In this document: piece after piece, positions 34,881 through 46,350 of the stretch
Numbering within the stretch: the stretch's first letter is position 1
Layout of the letters: every line of letters begins with the position of its first letter
NCBI GenBank assembly: GCA_013289985.1
Contig: JABCYW010000032.1
Span: forward strand, 1 to 48,739
Reading direction: 5' to 3'
From: Betaproteobacteria bacterium
GTDB taxonomy: Bacteria; Pseudomonadota; Gammaproteobacteria; Burkholderiales; Burkholderiaceae_C
DNA length: 48,739 nt
Position numbers and translations under genes: made by a program
The notes under the pieces: generated by a model
The model's database searches: none
Told to the model about the DNA's origin: nothing
Seen by the model: the letters and a program-made list of their open reading frames with translations, nothing else

Positions 34881-35566
34881 GCGAACCCTCCCAGGCCGTG
34901 GATGCGGCCATCACGTCCCGCCGATCCATCCGCGCCTTCCTGCCGACGCCCGTTCCCGAGGCCGCGGTGCGCGAGATCCTCGAGGTCGCGTCGCGCGCGC
35001 CCTCGGGCACCAACACGCAGCCGTGGAAGGTCCACGTGCTGGCGGGTGACGCGCGCCGGCGCCTGAGCGACGCCATCCTCGCCGCGTACAACGACCCGGC
35101 CGAGCGGGCGCGGCACTCGGAGGAGTACGACTACTACCCGCGCGAGTGGGTCTCGCCCTACATCGACCGCCGCCGCAAGATCGGCTGGGACCTGTACGGC
35201 CTGCTGGAGATCGGCAAGACCGACAAGGACAAGATGCACGCCCAGCACGGGCGCAACTACGCGTTCTTCGACGCGCCGGTGGGCATGATCTTCACCATCG
35301 ACCGCATCATGGCCACGGGGAGCTGGCTCGACTACGGCATGTTCCTCGAGAACATCATGGTCGCTGCGCGCGGCCGCGGCCTCGACACCTGCCCGCAGGC
35401 GGCGTTCACGCAGTTCCACCGCGTGATCAAGCGCGAGCTGGGCCTGGGCGACCACGAGATGGTGGTATGCGGCATGGCGCTGGGCCTGGCCGATCCGGAT
35501 GCGGTGGCCAACCGCCTCACCACCGCGCGCGCCGCGGTCGACGAATTCGCGAAGTTCCATTCATGA
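34877..35566 (+). CDS. Nitroreductase family protein
   Basis: A 229-residue FMN-dependent oxidoreductase of the nitroreductase fold. SRRSIRAF near residue 14 binds FMN phosphate, and APSGTNTQPW near residue 41 is the classic FMN-site block. LGLADPDAVAN lies near the C-terminus. Members reduce nitro groups, quinones or enones with NAD(P)H; the natural substrate here is unknown. It is coupled by 4-bp overlaps to the thioesterase before it and the 2-hydroxyacid dehydrogenase after it. Confidence 0.9.
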   Translation: MSEPSQAVDAAITSRRSIRAFLPTPVPEAAVREILEVASRAPSGTNTQPWKVHVLAGDARRRLSDAILAAYNDPAERARHSEEYDYYPREWVSPYIDRRRKIGWDLYGLLEIGKTDKDKMHAQHGRNYAFFDAPVGMIFTIDRIMATGSWLDYGMFLENIMVAARGRGLDTCPQAAFTQFHRVIKRELGLGDHEMVVCGMALGLADPDAVANRLTTARAAVDEFAKFHS

Positions 35567-36558
35567 CCAGCCCAACCACCGTCTTCATCGCCCGCCGCGT
35601 GTTCGGCGACATCGTCGACCGTCTGCGCGCGCACCTCGACGTCCGCACGCACGAGGGCGAATCGCCGCTGTCGCAGCCCGAGCTGATCGCCGCGCTGCAG
35701 GGCTGCGCCGGCGTGTTCGTCACCGGCAGCGAGAAGATCGACGCCGTGCTGCTGGACGCCTGCCCGCAGCTGAAGGCCGTCTGCACGATGGCCGTGGGCT
35801 ACAACAACATCGACGTCGCGGCCTGCACCGCGCGCGGCGTGCTGGTCACCAACGCGCCGGGCGTGCTCACCGAGACCACGGCCGACTTCGGCTTCGCGCT
35901 GATGATGGCCGCCGCGCGCCGCATCTCCGAGAGCGAACGCTTCCTGCGCGAAGGGAAGTGGAAGCACTGGGGCGTGGACATGTTCGCCGGCGGCGACGTG
36001 CACGGCGCGACGCTGGGCGTGCTGGGCATGGGCCGCATCGGCCAGGCCATCGCCAGGCGTGGCCACGGCGGCTTCGACATGAAGGTGGCGTACCACAACC
36101 GCAGCCACCTGGCCCCCGACGTCGAGGCCTCGCTGGGCGCCACGTGGATGACGCTGCCCGACCTGCTGCGCACGGTGGACCACCTGGTCATCGTCACGCC
36201 CTACAGCGCCGAGACGCACCACCTGATCGGCGCCGGGCAGCTCAAGCTGATGAAGCCGACGGCGACGCTGACCAACATCGCGCGCGGCGGCGTCGTCGAC
36301 GACGCGGCGCTGGCCGCGGCGCTCGCGGCGGGCACGATCGCCGCCGCGGGCCTGGACGTGTTCGAGGGCGAGCCCGTGGTGAACCCGGCGCTGCTGGCGC
36401 TGCGCAACGTGGTGCTCACGCCGCACATCGCGAGCGCCAGCGTGCCCACGCGGCGCGCGATGGCCAGCCTCGCGGTGGACAACCTGCTGGCCGCGTTCGG
36501 CGTGGGGCCGGATGCGGGCAGGCCGCCCACGGCGCTCAACCCCGAAGTGCTGGCCTGA
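35563..36558 (+). CDS. D-isomer-specific 2-hydroxyacid dehydrogenase (glyoxylate/hydroxypyruvate reductase-like)
   Basis: A 331-residue NAD(P)-dependent dehydrogenase. The nucleotide-binding motif is GVLGMGRIGQAIA (about 153-165), the substrate arginine is in NIARGGVVDD, the glutamate is in FEGEP, and the catalytic histidine is in TPHIASAS. This pattern is close to glyoxylate/hydroxypyruvate/2-ketogluconate reductases. Its start overlaps the nitroreductase stop by 4 bp. It is convergent with hppA, with only three bases between the stops. Confidence 0.92.
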   Translation: MTSPTTVFIARRVFGDIVDRLRAHLDVRTHEGESPLSQPELIAALQGCAGVFVTGSEKIDAVLLDACPQLKAVCTMAVGYNNIDVAACTARGVLVTNAPGVLTETTADFGFALMMAAARRISESERFLREGKWKHWGVDMFAGGDVHGATLGVLGMGRIGQAIARRGHGGFDMKVAYHNRSHLAPDVEASLGATWMTLPDLLRTVDHLVIVTPYSAETHHLIGAGQLKLMKPTATLTNIARGGVVDDAALAAALAAGTIAAAGLDVFEGEPVVNPALLALRNVVLTPHIASASVPTRRAMASLAVDNLLAAFGVGPDAGRPPTALNPEVLA

Positions 36559-36561
36559 AGC

Positions 36562-38802
<2,241 letters not shown>

Positions 38803-39074
38803 GAGTTGTCTCCTTCCCGATGGTGGTTCGGATGCGCCTCACGTGCGGTTCGGCAATCTTCTTCGGTCATCTCCGGCGAGGTCGCGGGACGATCCTAGCG
38901 GCGCAATCGTCGGCGACGACATGGTGTTTTCCTCCGGATTCGTGCGGCCGCGTTGCGGCGCGTCGATCCGGGTGGAAATCGCTGCCGCCCATGGCGGGCC
39001 CGTTGCAAGCCAGTGGAGACGGCGCAGCCCGTAGAATCCGGGTAATCCCGCGAACTTCGAACCACCGAGCCCCC

Positions 39075-39626
39075 ATGAGCCTCCATCTCGTTTCCCCTGG
39101 CGCCAAGGCCCCGCAAGAATTCAACGTCATCATCGAGATCCCGATGAACGCGGATCCGATCAAGTACGAAGTGGACAAGGAAAGTGGCGCGCTGTTCGTC
39201 GACCGCTTCATGACCACGGCCATGCACTACCCGTGCAACTACGGCTACGTGCCCAAGACGCTGTCCGACGATGGCGACCCGGTGGACGTGCTGGTCATCA
39301 CCCCGTTCCCGCTGACGCCGGGCGTGGTCGTCACCTGCCGCGCCATCGGCGTGCTCAAGATGGACGACGAGGCCGGCGGCGACGCCAAGCTGCTGGCCGT
39401 GCCCACCAGCAAGATCCTGCCCATCTACGACCACTGGCAGAAGCCCGAGGACATCAACCAGATGCGCCTGAAGGCGATCCAGCACTTCTTCGAGCACTAC
39501 AAGGATCTCGAGCCCAACAAGTGGGTCAAGGTGCAGGGCTGGGAAGGCCCGGACGCCGCGCGTGAAGAGATCACGAACGGCATGAAGGCCTACGAGGCCG
39601 ACCTGGTGAAGAAGGCCGGCAAGTAG
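39075..39626 (+). CDS. ppa: Soluble inorganic pyrophosphatase (family I)
   Basis: A 183-residue family I pyrophosphatase, hydrolysing pyrophosphate to two phosphates in the cytoplasm. Active-site blocks are [27 protein letters not shown], and DGDPVDVLV with its three metal-binding aspartates; KVQGWEG lies near the C-terminus. The start is ATG 39075 (MSLHLVSPG); the open frame to 38820 is not supported. The 272-base gap to the divergent hppA start holds a TAGAAT -10-like hexamer at 39032 but no convincing -35. Confidence 0.95.
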   Translation: MSLHLVSPGAKAPQEFNVIIEIPMNADPIKYEVDKESGALFVDRFMTTAMHYPCNYGYVPKTLSDDGDPVDVLVITPFPLTPGVVVTCRAIGVLKMDDEAGGDAKLLAVPTSKILPIYDHWQKPEDINQMRLKAIQHFFEHYKDLEPNKWVKVQGWEGPDAAREEITNGMKAYEADLVKKAGK

Positions 39627-39637
39627 GCGGAAGCGGG

Positions 39638-40867
39638 TCAGGCACCTTCGGAGCCAGACCCCTCGGGGCTGGTCGGTGCCTTGAACGGCGAGCGGTCGTC
39701 GAGCTCGCTCAGGTACTCGTCGATGGAGCCGCTCTCCTGCCTCAGGTGCGAGCCGATGGCGCGCGCGAACTCGGGCTCGGCGATCCAGTGGGCCGACTGC
39801 GTGCGCGCCGGCATCAGGCCGCGCGCCATCTTGTGCTCGCCCTGCGCGCCGCCCTCGAAGCGCCGGAAGCGGTTGGCGATGCACCACTGCAGCGGCTGGT
39901 AGTAGCAGGCCTCGAAATGGACGTTGGGGATCCACTCCAGCGCGCCCCAGTAGCGGCCGAACGCGGCACCTTCGGCGTGATCGACCGCGATGAGCGAGCA
40001 GGCCACGCGGCGGCCGCCGCGCGAGGCGACGAACATCACCCAGTTGCCGTCCATCGTGGCCTGCATGCGGGCGAAGAAGTCGCGCGTGAGGTAGGGCGTG
40101 GAGTGGTGCTCGGCGTAGGTGTTGCGGTAGCAGGCGTGGAAGAAGTCCCAGGCGGCCTGGTCGAGCCGCTCGCCTTCCAGGGTCTCGAACGTGACGCCGG
40201 CCTCGGCGACGCGCCGGCGTTCCTGGGCGATCTTCTTGCGCTTGTCGCGCTGCAGCCCGGCCAGGAAGTCGCCGAAGTCGGCGTAGGGCAGCACGATGGG
40301 CCCGGCGTCCTCCGGCGCCGCGTCGTGGCGGTTGTGCCAGTGGAACTGCACGCCCTGGCGCATCATCCAGCCGCCGGCGCGCGCGGCGTCGTAGTCGGCC
40401 TCGTCGCCGAACAGCAGGTGCACCGACGAGCAGCCGGCCTCGCGCGCGAGCGCGCCCAGCGCGCGCAGCAGGAGCGCGCGCGCCTGGGCGTCCCGCGCGA
40501 GCAGGCGCGAGCCCGGCACCGGCGTGAACGGCACGGCCACCAGCAGCTTGGGGTAGTACGGCACCCCGTATCGGCGATAGGCGTCGGCCCAGGCCCAGTC
40601 GAACACGTACTCGCCGTACGAGTGCATCTTCAGGTACGCGGCCGCGGCCGCCACGAGGTCGCCGCCGGCGCGCGAGCGCACGGTCAGCGTGACGGGCTGC
40701 CAGCCGGTGTCGCCGCCCACGCTTTCCGAGGCCTCCAACGCGTGCAGGTAGGCGTGGCGCATGAAGGGGGTGGGATGCGCCTGCGCGGCCAGCAGCGCGT
40801 CCCAGTCGGCGGCCCCTATCGCGCCCACGCCCTCGTGCACCTCGATGAGATAATCGCCGTCAGTCAA
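39638..40867 (-). CDS. GNAT-like acyltransferase of the COG3146/DUF482 type
   Basis: About 409 residues. The N-terminal segment GAIGAADWDALL and the block PTPFMRHAYLHALEAS are typical of DUF482 proteins, which have a peptidoglycan-bridge (Fem-like) acyltransferase fold. KRKKIAQERRRV near the middle and FEGGAQGEHKMARGLMP near the end are further conserved blocks. The substrate is unknown. The start is uncertain: TTG 40867 avoids overlap with nadE, while GTG 40912 would overlap it by 31 bp. The C-terminus is a polar Ser/Glu-rich tail. It is divergent from nadE and convergent with ppa. Confidence 0.85.
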   Translation of the reverse strand: MTDGDYLIEVHEGVGAIGAADWDALLAAQAHPTPFMRHAYLHALEASESVGGDTGWQPVTLTVRSRAGGDLVAAAAAYLKMHSYGEYVFDWAWADAYRRYGVPYYPKLLVAVPFTPVPGSRLLARDAQARALLLRALGALAREAGCSSVHLLFGDEADYDAARAGGWMMRQGVQFHWHNRHDAAPEDAGPIVLPYADFGDFLAGLQRDKRKKIAQERRRVAEAGVTFETLEGERLDQAAWDFFHACYRNTYAEHHSTPYLTRDFFARMQATMDGNWVMFVASRGGRRVACSLIAVDHAEGAAFGRYWGALEWIPNVHFEACYYQPLQWCIANRFRRFEGGAQGEHKMARGLMPARTQSAHWIAEPEFARAIGSHLRQESGSIDEYLSELDDRSPFKAPTSPEGSGSEGA

Positions 40868-40881
40868 CGCGCTTCCAGTCC

Positions 40882-42985
<2,104 letters not shown>

Positions 42986-42999
42986 ACGTCGAGCAACTC

Positions 43000-43042
43000 T
43001 GCGCACCACATCTTCCGACTTGTCGGAATCAGGTGGTGCGCA
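43000..43042. repeat. Inverted repeat/hairpin after glnB
   Basis: TGCGCACCAC (43000-43009) pairs perfectly with GTGGTGCGCA (43033-43042), and inside it TTCCGAC (43013-43019) pairs with GTCGGAA (43022-43028) around a TT loop. The right arm lies in the duplicated glnB tail. It could form a strong hairpin at the end of the glnB mRNA, though no T-run follows, so it is not a standard intrinsic terminator. Confidence 0.85.
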
Positions 43043-43077
43043 TCCGCACGGGCGAGCAGGACGAAGCGGCGGTCTGA
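43030..43077 (+). repeat. Direct repeat copy 2 (detached glnB tail)
   Basis: An exact 48-base copy of the glnB 3' end with no start codon of its own, so it is a non-functional remnant. It ends directly against the stop codon of the convergent LOG gene (43080-43078). Confidence 0.95.
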
Positions 43078-43659
43078 TCAGACCGGATTGAAGTCCGATC
43101 CCGCGTCGGGGCTCGCGTCAGCCTCGTCGCGCAGCGTCCGCAACAGGCGCTCCGGATCGGTGTCCACGCGCAGCCGGTCCACGTGCCGCGCGTCGACGAA
43201 GCCCGCGTCGCGCGTGTGCGCGAGCAGCTCCAGCAGCGGCCGGTAGAAGCCGGCGGCGTCCAGCAGCCCGATCGGGCGCGCGTGGTAGCCCAGCTGCTGC
43301 CAGGTCCACGTCTCGAACAGCTCCTCCAGCGTTCCCAGGCCGCCCGGCAGGGCCACGAAGGCGTCGGCGGCCTGCGCCATCTGCAGCTTGCGTTCGTGCA
43401 TGGTGTCCACCACGCGAAGCTCCTGGATGCCGCGATGGCCCAGCTCGCGCGCGACGAGCCTGCGCGGGATGATGCCCAGCACCTGGCCGCCGGCGGCGAG
43501 CGCGGCGTCGGCCACCTCGCCCATCAGGCCGGCGTGGCCGCCGCCGTAGACGAGCCGATGGCCGCCGCGGCCGAGCGCGGTGCCGAGGGCGCGCGCGGCC
43601 TCGGCGTAGCGCGGGTCGGCACCGCTGCGCGAGCCGCAATAGACACAGAGCGAGAACAT
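43078..43659 (-). CDS. LOG family protein (cytokinin-activating phosphoribohydrolase-like)
   Basis: A 193-residue Rossmann-fold protein of the LOG/TIGR00730 family. The signature PGGLGTLEE starts at residue 105, and the N-terminal VYCGSRSG and [14 protein letters not shown] blocks are standard. Characterised members release the base from AMP or cytokinin nucleoside monophosphates. The start is ATG 43659 ([10 protein letters not shown]); the frame is open to 43740 without conservation. It is the last gene of the sigma-factor operon, 29 bp after the RDD gene, and its stop abuts the duplicated glnB tail. Confidence 0.92.
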   Translation of the reverse strand: MFSLCVYCGSRSGADPRYAEAARALGTALGRGGHRLVYGGGHAGLMGEVADAALAAGGQVLGIIPRRLVARELGHRGIQELRVVDTMHERKLQMAQAADAFVALPGGLGTLEELFETWTWQQLGYHARPIGLLDAAGFYRPLLELLAHTRDAGFVDARHVDRLRVDTDPERLLRTLRDEADASPDAGSDFNPV

Positions 43660-43688
43660 GGGGCGATTGTCGCCCGCCGCGCCGGCTT

Positions 43689-44246
43689 CTATTGCGGCAG
43701 CGGCTTCGTGGGCCTGTAGCCGACGATGGCCGTGTCGCACAGCGCGTCGTGCCAGAACTGGCGCCGCGGGTGCAGCAGCGCGCTAAGGGCGTAGAGCGCG
43801 ATCCAGCCAGTCACAAGTCCGGTGATGGCCCAAGGGTTGGGTAGCTTCAGCGCGTGAGCCAGCGCAAATGGCGGCAGAAACCAGGCATATGACGCCAGGT
43901 AGCGCGCGAGCGCACGACGTGGTGACACGGGGTTGCCGTCCGCGGTGAGCAAGCGCAGGTGCCAGGTCTTCATCGCCAGCGTCTGGCCGCTGCGGACCCA
44001 CAGGCCGATGAAGTAGAACCCGACGACGCAGAACTCCACGGCGATCAGACCGGAGCGCAGCTTCATGCCGCTGTCCTGGTGCAGTGCAACAGCGAAGACC
44101 AGTCCGGTAGCGAAGGTGACGCCGAACAGCAGCACGCCCTCGTACAGGAAGGCGGCCATGCGACGCACGAGCGGCGCCGCGACAAGCCGGGTGGGCGACG
44201 AGGCCGGATCGGTGGCCGTGGAGTCGGCCGCCACCGGTGCGCTCAT
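43689..44246 (-). CDS. RDD family membrane protein
   Basis: A 185-residue inner-membrane protein. Membrane segments are seen at about 33-55, 65-84, 115-130 and 138-158. The conserved RDD elements are the Arg in [23 protein letters not shown] after the second segment, and [13 protein letters not shown] near the C-terminus. The function is unknown; some RDD proteins are reported as sodium/proton antiporters. Its start overlaps the DUF3106 stop by 4 bp (ATGA), so it belongs to the same transcript. Confidence 0.9.
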   Translation of the reverse strand: MSAPVAADSTATDPASSPTRLVAAPLVRRMAAFLYEGVLLFGVTFATGLVFAVALHQDSGMKLRSGLIAVEFCVVGFYFIGLWVRSGQTLAMKTWHLRLLTADGNPVSPRRALARYLASYAWFLPPFALAHALKLPNPWAITGLVTGWIALYALSALLHPRRQFWHDALCDTAIVGYRPTKPLPQ

Positions 44247-45043
44247 CGGTGGACGACGGCGGGCGCGGAGGCGCTCGCCGCGGCCACGCTGGCGTGCTTG
44301 GGCAGCAGCGTGGTGCGATCGACCGAGTTCGGGCCGGCGGCGATCTTCAGGCCGCCCTCGCGCTGGTGCGCCGGCGGGGTGGCGTGGCGGGTGAGCAGGG
44401 TGGTGGTGACGCCGGGACGCTGCGATCCTGCGGACGGCGCCGAGCCGGCGGCCGTGCGCACGGCCGCCGCGGGGCCGATGACGTTGTTCTTGGGCTGGAC
44501 GGCATCGAGCGGCGGTGGCACGTGGCGGCGCTGGGCCACCAGCGGGGCGGACGCGGCGCTGGCCGGCGCGACCACCCGCTTGGCCGCCAGCTCGCGCTTC
44601 TTTTCCTCGGGCAGGGCCTGGTAGGCCTTCCAGCGGGCCTCGCGCTCTTCCTTGGAGACCGTGCGCGTCTCCTGGAAATTCGTGCGGGCCTGCATGCGCT
44701 CAGCCACCGTCATGCGCGACCACTCGCCCATGCGCTGGTTGGCGCGCTGCTGTTCGTCGGGCGCCATCTTCGGATAGCGGCCGGCCACGTCGATCCAGCG
44801 TTCCTTGCTGCGGGCGTCCAGGCCGTCCCAGTCGTTGGACAGCGGGGCGAGCACCTTTCGATGCGCGGCGCTCAGCTCGGTCCAGCGGGGGCCGCCGGCC
44901 TGCGGCTTGGCCGCGACGCCGACCTGGGCCTGGGCGGCCAGGGCCGTGGACGCGCCAAGGCCCGCCGCCGCGACCAGGGCCGCGACGGCGAGCGCTTCAA
45001 GAAGGCGAGGGAACGGGGAACGCGACAAGAATCCCTCCGTCAT
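44243..45043 (-). CDS. DUF3106 family exported protein
   Basis: A 266-residue protein with a signal peptide (about 1-38, ending ALAAQA). The DUF3106 core (about 50-140) contains several short helical motifs such as WDGLDARSKERWIDVA, ERMQAR and LPEEKKREL. A disordered Ala/Pro/Ser-rich C-terminal half of about 120 residues follows. It is predicted to be periplasmic with unknown function; the repeated W-x-x-L/M helices recall stress-related periplasmic proteins. Its start overlaps the DUF3619 stop by 4 bp and its own stop overlaps the RDD start. Confidence 0.88.
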   Translation of the reverse strand: MTEGFLSRSPFPRLLEALAVAALVAAAGLGASTALAAQAQVGVAAKPQAGGPRWTELSAAHRKVLAPLSNDWDGLDARSKERWIDVAGRYPKMAPDEQQRANQRMGEWSRMTVAERMQARTNFQETRTVSKEEREARWKAYQALPEEKKRELAAKRVVAPASAASAPLVAQRRHVPPPLDAVQPKNNVIGPAAAVRTAAGSAPSAGSQRPGVTTTLLTRHATPPAHQREGGLKIAAGPNSVDRTTLLPKHASVAAASASAPAVVHR

Positions 45044-45486
45044 TCCCGTGTGGTCTTGAGGTACTCCGCAAAGCCGGGGTCGGTGTAGGCCGCCGGGGGC
45101 AGGTCGTCGGCCAGCAGCGCGGCGTCGACCTCGGCCACGGCCGCGATCTGGTTGCGGTCGTGCACGTGGGCGATACCCATGAGGCCGATCACGAGCAGGG
45201 CCAGCGGCATGGCCGAGCCCAGCTTCACCCACCAGCCCAGGTGGCTGGCCAGCGTGGCCGAGCGGCCGCGGCCGACGACGACCACCGCCGGGGCGGTGGC
45301 GGCACGCCGGGCGGCCTGGGCGCGGCTGAGCGCCTGTTCGCGGGCGAAGCGCAGGCGCTCGGCGATGTCGGGCGCGGTGGACTGGGCTCGCTCGCCAAGC
45401 ATCGAAGCGACACGCACGCCGAAGCGCGCCTCCAGGCCGTCGCGATCGGGCGCGTGGGAGAAAGTCGAGTTCGTGTTGTTGGTCAT
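45040..45486 (-). CDS. DUF3619 family single-pass membrane protein, candidate anti-sigma partner
   Basis: A 148-residue protein with a hydrophilic helical N-terminal part (about 1-85, basic, RLRFAREQAL), one membrane segment (about 88-106) and a short acidic C-terminal part (about 107-148, DPGFAEYLKTTRE). This topology, cytoplasmic head plus one helix plus periplasmic tail, is that of membrane anti-sigma factors. The start codon overlaps the sigma-factor stop by 4 bp. No zinc-binding anti-sigma motif is present, so the anti-sigma role is inferred from topology and coupling only. Confidence 0.86.
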   Translation of the reverse strand: MTNNTNSTFSHAPDRDGLEARFGVRVASMLGERAQSTAPDIAERLRFAREQALSRAQAARRAATAPAVVVVGRGRSATLASHLGWWVKLGSAMPLALLVIGLMGIAHVHDRNQIAAVAEVDAALLADDLPPAAYTDPGFAEYLKTTRE

Positions 45487-46049
45487 GGTGCGATTCCCTT
45501 GGCTTTCAACGCCTTGGCCAGCGCGTGGACGGCGCGGGAGCAATGCGTCTTGACGCTACCTTCCGAGCATCCCATCACGGATGCGGTCTCTGCAACGTCC
45601 AGTTCCTCCCAGTAACGCAGCAGGAAGGCTTCGCGTTGACGCGCGGGAAGCTCACCGACCTCTCGTTCAATCAGTTGAAGGATTTGATCCCGCGATACGG
45701 AATCGGATGCACTTTCGGTGCCAACGTTCCCTTCGATGCCATCCAGCATCTCCAGGATGTCGAAATCGCCGTCCTCGTCGGAGCCGCCGAACTCCGAGAA
45801 GTTGTGCACGACGGCGTTGCGCACCTTCTGGCGCCGGAACCAGTCCATCGTGGCGTTGGACAGGATGCGCTGGAACAGGAGCGGCAGTTCGGCCGCGGGC
45901 CGGTCGATGTACTTCTCGGCCAGACGGATCATCGAATCCTGCACGATGTCGAGTGCGGCATCGTCGTCGCGCACGGCGAAGGCCGTCCGCTTGAACGCGC
46001 GCTTCTCGACGCTCTTGAGGAAGTCTGAAAGTTCTTTGTCGGTGGCCAA
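45483..46049 (-). CDS. RNA polymerase sigma factor (ECF-like, sigma-70 family)
   Basis: A 188-residue two-region sigma factor. Region 2 (about 12-82) has DDAALDIVQDSMIRLAEKY and FQRILSNATMDWFRRQ. Region 4 (about 125-182) has LPARQREAFLLRYWEELDVAETASVMGCS as its helix-turn-helix (given in parts: PARQREAFLL, VAETASVMGCSEGSVK). An acidic linker (SDEDGDFDILEMLD) joins them and is longer than in most ECF factors. It is the first gene of the five-gene minus-strand string and probably autoregulates it. The signal it answers is unknown. Confidence 0.92.
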   Translation of the reverse strand: MATDKELSDFLKSVEKRAFKRTAFAVRDDDAALDIVQDSMIRLAEKYIDRPAAELPLLFQRILSNATMDWFRRQKVRNAVVHNFSEFGGSDEDGDFDILEMLDGIEGNVGTESASDSVSRDQILQLIEREVGELPARQREAFLLRYWEELDVAETASVMGCSEGSVKTHCSRAVHALAKALKAKGIAP

Positions 46050-46350
46050 GGTGGGGGCTGAACGCGGTGGCGCGCCCAGTCTGATGTCGCGGCGGATTAT
46101 GTCATCGCGCCACAGCCGGGCAATGCGTGATCACCGTCGTTCACCGGGGATCAACGTGGGATCGGGGCGACGAAAGGCCGGGTTCGGCACGTAACGGGTG
46201 CAGTTGTCGCGCAAAAACGGGTCGATCGGTGCAATAATGGTGCTTCGCACAAATGCGAAACGGTCTGAAAGCCGACCCGAAAGCGGGCACCGGCAGTTTT
46301 TGATCTCAAGGTTCTGAATCCGCCTCACGAGGGCGAGAAGAGGAGCACCA
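46050..46350. other. Divergent intergenic region between sigma factor and ilvB, with leader hairpins
   Basis: No convincing gene is seen in these 301 bases. An AATAAT hexamer (46233-46238) could be a -10 for ilvB, but no good -35 is found. Downstream lie a perfect hairpin TTCGCA-CAAA-TGCGAA (46244-46259) and a second stem, GCCG-CCCG/CGGG-CGGC (46271-46294), followed by five T (46297-46301). The latter resembles a terminator or attenuator about 50 bases before the ilvB start. Confidence 0.45.

Noticed and set aside
43660-43740. Longer start for the LOG protein
   Set aside because: The extra 27 residues overlap the RDD gene end and are not conserved; [10 protein letters not shown] is the usual N-terminus.
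46237-46317. Possible 26-residue leader peptide upstream of ilvB
   Set aside because: It starts at or before the likely transcription start and is not enriched in Ile, Val or Leu codons, so it is not a convincing attenuation leader.
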